From Ipomoea triloba (taxonomy: Eukaryota; Streptophyta; Magnoliopsida; Solanales; Convolvulaceae): a stretch of 64,000 nt of DNA. The position numbers and the translations under genes were made by a program. The first letter of the stretch is position 1. Each line of letters begins with the position of its first letter. The stretch covers positions 21,264,372 to 21,328,371 of the forward strand of contig NC_044919.1 of the NCBI RefSeq assembly GCF_003576645.1, given 5' to 3'. Positions 58,375 through 64,000 of this stretch are shown piece by piece. The notes below the pieces were generated by a model, which searched no databases, was not told the origin of the DNA, and worked only from the letters and a program-made list of their open reading frames with translations.

Positions 58375-59613
58375 CCCGAAATTTGTGATAGTGGAAATTG
58401 TTGTTGTTTTTCCCCGTGGTTTTGGGGTTTTCCACGTAAATCTTGTGTTCCTTGTGTTCATATTTATTTTTGGGCTATTGTGTATTATCTCGTATTTGTA
58501 CACCGTGTTGGTCTTGTGATTTTAATTGTCACAGGCAGTGGGATTTTTCCTAACAGGGACAACACAACACATCATCTTGAGTGTCCGTCACCACAATGGG
58601 TATGGCCCTAATGAGGTTTATCAAATTGTCTCGCAGGAACATCTCCAAAGCACCTATATCCCATGTTCTGTTTGGTAAGATAAATTGGCTGACCTTAACC
58701 TGTTCATATGCACTAGGAATAGCAATCTTTGTCGACGCCTCCAAGGGATTATTTCCAAGACGCCAACCCACCTATTAGACGAGAAGTTGAGAGAGTTCCT
58801 GTTACCCACTTTCCATTTGGCCCCTTTTAACACAACATCTCTGCCCTTCAGGATACCCTTCTATCCGAGGATGCATCAGTCTTGGCATTAACGAAAAGAA
58901 AACCCTCAATTTTGACGTATTTCTCCCTCATAGCTTTAACCCACAATTTATTCAGGCAACCAATAACTTACCACGCCAACTTGACTAGAAAAGCAAGATT
59001 GAAATCCCTTGTTTGCCTAATTCCAAGACCCCTAGGGCCCATGGCTTACAAATGCCATTCTAGTTAACGGTGTTAATTTTTTTTTTAGACTCCACATTGT
59101 GCCCCCAAAGAAAATTTATATAGATCCTATCAATATTGTCGCAAACACTGACCGAGAGGGCTAACGCTAACATGGTATACGTTAGGATCGTGGCAACGAA
59201 AGTTTGAGTAAGAACTATCCTCCTTGCGATACTAAGCGCACTAGATTTCCAAGAAGCTAGTTTCTTCCTCATCTTGCCAATAGTCGATGCAAACATGTCC
59301 TTCGAGACTCTTTTTTAGCAAAACGGGGATGCCCAAATAAGAACCCATGTTGGAAGTGCGGGGGATGCTAGCAGCTCCACAAATATCATGCTTTGTACCT
59401 GTACTAGTGTTAGGTGAACAAAAAATTTGAGATTTAGTTTGGTTTACCTTAAGCCCGGAAGCTTTACCAAATCTATTCAGGCAATCCATCATCGCTTTAA
59501 CTTGGCGCTCAGTGACTTCTCCAAACAGCATGATGTCATACGCAAAGAACAAATGGGAAGTACCTACCCCTCCTCTTGTGATAGTAATGGGCTTCCACCC
59601 CCCCCCCCCCCCC
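58375..59613. repeat. Repeat of 57135-58373 (LTR end plus LINE)
   Basis: Offset 1240 bp, identical by eye, including the C run at its end. It carries the last 181 bp of the copia LTR, one GGGAC and the LINE segment. Confidence 0.85.
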
Positions 59614-59614
59614 N
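59614..59614. other. Single N in a poly-C run, short overlap repeated
   Basis: ATGGGCTTCC plus a C run occurs on both sides, so about 30 bp of the LINE is repeated here; the LINE frame then continues to the left end of the gene text. Confidence 0.8.
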
Positions 59615-59776
59615 ATGGGCTTCCCCCCCCCCCCCCCCTACTTCGCTATGGATATCATTAGCCAACATTTCTATCACCAAATTAAAGATATAGAGGGCCA
59701 ATGGATCTCCATGTCTCAGCCCCCGCCCAGGAATGAAGGAAGGAAGAGACCACCCATCCCAAAGGATCGAAGCCAT

Positions 59777-60075
59777 TTTTTGTCCTCCGTCAATAAAATC
59801 ATTGAAATGTCGTTACATACATATGACATTTTGATCTTTTTTATACAAAATGGGTTGACCGACTATATTTTTATTTTTATTTTTATTGAAGAAAAAAATT
59901 CATAATTGAAAACCTAAATGCCTTTGTACTTTACGAATTGTAAACAATTTTGTTGATGAGGAACAAAAAAATGTTCATGCCACAATAATATTAGGACTAA
60001 AGGGGGATGTTCTAAAAAAAGGAGTAAAAATTGATTACCACATATAAATCTAGGACAAAAAAATGAAATTAATTC
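59777..60075. mobile_element. Foldback element copy, left end joined to the LINE
   Basis: It shares TTTTGTCCTCC-TCAA-AAAAT, CAAAATGGGTTGACC, CAATTTTGTTGATGA-GGAACAAAAA and the AATGAAATTAA-TCAT end with 61479-61870. The first about 100 bp of the family are missing. Confidence 0.65.
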
Positions 60076-60079
60076 ATCT

Positions 60080-61035
60080 TATCTTATAAATATATGGTAG
60101 AATAATAAAGTTATGCTTCAAATTTATAATTCTTTGTTGCTATGAGTGCCTATGACCACAAGTTTCATCAATCAATTAACTAGAATCACATATTAAGACT
60201 AATCTTATAAATGTCGAGTATGACTTTAAAAATAGCAAAGCATTCTGCCATGAGTTTAAAGGTAATTGCATTTTCAAGGCTCGAACTCTAAAGTCTAAAC
60301 CTCTGGTTAATATTAAGGTGATGTTTTATTATACACTTTTATACCCTACTATGGGATTTGATATGCATTAGCATGCATGTTTGTCTACTTTTGCTATTGT
60401 ATTATTATACTAAAACATATTAGTAATCATAAAACATATTACTTTTTTTCTCCCATACTTTTGAACGATAGAATAAAAAATGATAAAGAAAAGAAAGAAT
60501 AAAAAGTCATTGTCTATATATGCATTTAACATAAAATGTTAACACATGCACACATAGGAATTAGATCATCATATGTGAACCATCGCCCATGTACAAATTA
60601 CAAACGAGTATTAGTCATTGATTTTCTCAAGATCAAAAGCTATAAAGCAAGAAAATGTAAAAAAAAAAATGCAATATCATTTTGATAAATATTTCAAACT
60701 TGAAGAGCATTGACCAACACTACAAAAGTGCACTAATCAACTTTGCACATTGTAATGATCAATAAACGCAAGTGCACACAGTGATATGTGAAGTGTGTTC
60801 TCTTGATTGCACTTCAAAATTTGAAGTGCATCGACCAAATACTACATATTGCACTGATCAATACCATTAGATGCACTTTGTAGTTGTGCACAATATACTT
60901 TCAAAGTTTCAAATATTTACTAAAATATCATCATATTCTTTTTTATATTTCCTTAATTTACAAAACAATTGATTTTCTCTAGATCAACGATTGAAATCGG
61001 TCCGTAATTTTTACCTGAACATGTGTTATCACTAT

Positions 61036-61079
<44 letters not shown>

Positions 61080-61470
61080 TTCAATTTCTATCTATTTACT
61101 ACAAGCAAAGACACTTCTATTACTTAAAGTTTTAAACGCATTACATTTACCAATTATTTGATTTCAATTACAATTCAAATTTCAATATTTGAACCAAACA
61201 ACTTCTAAAATGTACACAAACTCCAATGTATATTTTAAAAACATAATAAGTCCTAATCCAGGTTATATCTCTTATTTGTGTCTATTTTTTCTTTTTGTTA
61301 TTTTTATACATTATGCTATAAGAGTTGTACTATACAATTCTTTTTGGAAAAAAATGTTCTTACCATTATAACTTTTGTTAGCTTTTCCCATTATTATTAC
61401 CATGCACATGCATACACAATATTTTTTCTTGTATTCTTCAGTGATAATAGCGTATGTAGATATTATATAT
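60080..61470. other. AT-rich intergenic DNA
   Basis: No coding frame is supported. 60715-60900 has three loose repeats about GCACT-ATCAA-TTTG. A (CA)n(TA)n microsatellite lies at 61034-61078. Confidence 0.5.
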
Positions 61471-61478
61471 TAGAGTAA

Positions 61479-61870
61479 GAGTTAATTCTATTTTTGGTCC
61501 TAGATTTATTGGTGGCAACCCACTTTTAATCATTTTTAAAAAACATTCTTCTTTGGTCATAGTATCATTGTGGCATGACAATTTTTGGTCCTCCATCAAC
61601 AAAATTGTTTAAATTTCATAAACTACAAGGGCATTTAAGTCTTCAATTATGTTTTTTTTAAATAAAAATAAAAATATAGCGGGTCAACCCATTTTGTATA
61701 AAAAAGATCAAAATGTTTTTGTATTTACCGACATTTCAACAATTTTGTTGATGAAGGAACAAAAATGATAATCCCACAATAATACTAGGATTAAAGTGGA
61801 GTGTTATGAAAAAGAAGAACTAAAAGTGGACTACCACCTATAAATCTATGACAAAAAATGAAATTAACTC
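61479..61870. mobile_element. Foldback MITE
   Basis: Left arm GAGTTAATTCTATTTTTGG, CTAGATTTATTGGTGG, CCACTTTTA pairs with right arm TAAAAGTGG, CCACCTATAAATCTATGAC, AAATTAACTC. The inner CAACAAAATTGTT / AACAATTTTGTTG also pair. It is noncoding, 392 bp. Confidence 0.8.
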
Positions 61871-62088
61871 ATTGGAGTAATATAAGAAATAAGTTTGATT
61901 TTAATTAAATGTTACCATAATTATATTTAGTAATTTATCACATCTAATTTTTAATAATAATAATAATAATCATACCATAATTATTACTCAAATTATCAAC
62001 TATACTTTTAGTAATTCTACATGCACTCTCAATTATTACTCCCATTTTCTACACTGATGACTTGGCATGCTTTGATTCAGTTGTTATA

Positions 62089-62452
62089 CCGTGGATCATG
62101 GTCCACAATATTGTGGTCCATGGTCACAAAACGACGTCGTTTCAATAAGTGGGAGAAATGACTCTCGTAAATCTCTGTAACTGATACTACAGTTTATTTT
62201 AAATAATACTACAGTTGTGTTGAACTGATACTGCAGTTGTGTTGAACTGATACTATAGTTGTGCTCCGTAACTGATACTATAGTTCATCTCAACTGATAC
62301 TACAGTTGTGTTGAACTGATACTGCAACTGTGTTGAACTGATACTGCAGTTGTGTTGAAAGGGAACTGCAGTTGCGCGGAACGGAGGCAGTTTCATCCGT
62401 TTGTTTTCATTAATCAAAACGACGTCGTTTTGATGCGCGGTCCATAGTAAAT
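62089..62452. mobile_element. Element with about 22-bp repeats between AACGACGTCGTT palindromes
   Basis: Ends carry GGTCCA motifs and the palindrome AAACGACGTCGTTT (62128-62141, 62416-62431). Between them about ten units close to AACTGATACTGCAGTTGTGT, each largely palindromic, run in tandem. No coding frame. I do not know the superfamily. Confidence 0.6.
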
Positions 62453-62732
62453 TTTGTGGCTTTGATTGCTCAATTTAATAAGGGGCATGTTTATTCATTT
62501 CTTTTTTCTTCCTCCAATCAAATTTGAACACAAGTGAGAGTAAAAGTTGAGAGTCTATGAAGTATTTTTCCTTTTAAAATAATGAGTTATAAAACTATGA
62601 TTTTTTAAAAAGAAATTATATACTATTATTTTTAAAAATATTTTAATATAACTAAGATTTTAACATTAAATATTAATATTGAAAGATAATTTACCATGCA
62701 CAATGCACAACAACAATAACAATAATAATAAT

Positions 62733-63015
62733 GTTTGGTAAATGGCTGTTAGCTGATTGGGTTGGCTGTTTGTGTTAGAAAGTATGATTTGTTGATAACA
62801 TTAGCTGATTGTAGAAAGTTGTTTGATAGATTAACTGTTAGTTGATAGCTGTTTGGTATAATTTCTTTTCTTAAAAACCTAATTGAAAATGCTGTTTTGA
62901 GTAGCCTTTTGAATTTTAGCATTTTGGAGTTACAAAAAGCTTATTAACCAAACAAGTAATAGTGGTCAAATAAGCTAAAATTGGTTGATAGGCTGATTAT
63001 TTACCAAACAGGGCC
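62733..63015. mobile_element. MITE, GGCCCTGTTTGG family
   Basis: Starts GTTTGGTAAATGGCTGTTAG (outer five bases lost against an AAT repeat) and ends TTTACCAAACAGGGCC. It lies in the opposite sense to 38082-38357. Confidence 0.8.
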
Positions 63016-63605
63016 TAATTTTCTATCTGCCGAATTTTAAGAGAAATTACTTTCATTTTTTGAGTACAGAAATTACTTTCATTTTTTGAGTACAGAAATT
63101 ACTTTGATTAATATTAGATATTTTATATGCTTCGTTGTAAGTAAATGGATGAATGCATTGGGTAAGGCTAACCCATCTCTGGAAGGATGGGGTTTGCAAA
63201 GTGACATAGATAAATAAGTGGATTTTTTTTATTTTTAAATATTTTGTGTGCTTAGATGCATAGCAAATTTGCTAAATATATAAAAGGTTGTGGCATGGCA
63301 TGTGATAGTCTTTTTGTACTTTATTTTTTAAAATTATTATTTTTATTATTTTGTTATTTTATTATATTGTTATGTGATAGTAAAATCAATTTTAAATTGA
63401 GAGAGTATTATAAAGTTCAAAATAAAATAGTAAAGGAACAACAAATTTGATAATATAAAAATAAAATTTACTTGAGTATTTTAGGGATAACGATAACTTA
63501 ATAAATTCTCCGTATAAGATGAGTGAAGTATTCTTGCCCCTGCTCACATAGTCACATGGGCGAAGTATTCAATATTCAGTATTGGGAGGTTTATATATTT
63601 GGGAT

Positions 63606-64000
63606 AAGGGTCAAATAGACCCCCAAACTATACTCATTTGAGCAATTAGGCCCTTCAACTTCACCTCCCATTAGGCCCTCAAACTTGTTATTTTAGAGTA
63701 AATAAGCCCTCTAACCTATTTGTAACCTGTTGTTGCTGGTCAACTTGACTTCCAGCCAACTCTGTGGAGATGGAGATCAATGATCTCCATCTCCGTTCGA
63801 ACGGGGATGGCGACACTGCTGGAGAAGGCGGGTAAGCGGGTTGCCTTCTCCGACAGAATGCGAATTTTCCAGTGTTATTTTACTCACCGGAGTTTGGTTG
63901 GAGGTTTGTCGGAGTTGGCCGAAAATCAAGTTGACCTGCAATAACAGGTCACAAATAGGTTAGAGAGCTTATTTACTCTAAAATAATAAGTTTGAGTGCC
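63606..64000. mobile_element. Foldback element running off the window edge
   Basis: Starts AAGGGTCAAATAGACCCCC. Left arm (63687-63755: TTTTAGAGTAAATAAGC, CTAACCTATTTGT, CAACTTGA) pairs with 63918-63995. The GC-rich loop has GGAGATGGAGATC and its inverse. It is the same family as 22179-22635. The outer right arm is beyond the window. Confidence 0.8.

Larger units (their letters stand above)
57316..59776 (-). mobile_element. LINE reverse-transcriptase region, decayed and partly duplicated
   Basis: On minus from 59776: FIPGRGLRHGDPLALYIFNLVIEMLANDI (the RGxRQGDPLSPYLF motif of non-LTR reverse transcriptase), then SHLFFAYDIMLFGEVTERQ (catalytic FADD changed to FAYD), ASGLKVNQTKSQIFCSPN, MGSYLGIPVL, then SSALSIARRIVLTQTFVATIL and NFLWGHNVESKKK. 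The part 57321-58373 joins the tail at 50779-51770 beyond the copia insertion. The 1239-bp block 57135-58373 recurs at 58375-59613 because of the N joins, so the LINE is shorter than it looks. It is cut off at about 59776 against a foldback element. It is not functional. Confidence 0.88.

Overview
This is plant nuclear DNA. It is AT-rich, has spliced genes with GT-AG introns (plus one GC-AG intron), and is dominated by LTR retrotransposons, a LINE, hAT- and Tourist-like non-autonomous DNA elements, foldback elements and (TA)n tracts. The gene content and repeat style fit a eudicot. I could not fix the family; a Solanales/Convolvulaceae source is only a guess.

Three host genes are recognisable. 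At the left edge is the last exon of an ER-type P-type Ca2+-ATPase (134-694, +). At 27559-31941 (-) is a complete six-exon clade-IV SWEET sugar transporter of 234 codons, SWEET16/17-like. At 37857-45228 (-) is a complete 18-exon peroxisomal beta-oxidation multifunctional protein of 723 codons, MFP2-like, ending in the peroxisomal signal SRL. These genes do not form one pathway; they are ordinary neighbours.

Layout: 0.7-11.6 kb is retroelement-derived noncoding DNA, with fragments of a copia integrase, a 42-bp minisatellite and a gypsy leader. 12.1-22.9 kb is a tandem duplicate of the 3' part of the SWEET gene. It keeps exons 5 and 6, lost exons 1-4, and was filled by a deleted copia element (perfect 5-bp target duplication), a decayed gypsy element, a hAT-like element and a foldback element. 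22.9-27.0 kb holds an LTR with primer-binding site, an antisense plant-mobile-domain fragment, a Tourist-like MITE, another LTR and a captured copy of MFP2 exon 12. 27-45 kb holds the two intact genes with MITEs in and between them. 45-60 kb is a nest: a LINE on the minus strand is split by a small non-autonomous LTR element (target duplication AGGTT) and by a deleted copia element (target duplication GGGAC). 60-64 kb is AT-rich with three MITE or foldback elements.

Four single N bases (7259, 54997, 58374, 59614) sit at junctions of apparently identical direct duplications (about 1.5, 2.1 and 1.2 kb, plus a short poly-C overlap). I read these as unmerged contig overlaps rather than biology, so the true locus is probably about 4.8 kb shorter. 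I found no convincing undescribed biological system. The most interesting items are the captured MFP2 exon, the truncated SWEET duplicate, the antisense plant-mobile-domain fragment beside an LTR, and the LTR families carrying private minisatellites.
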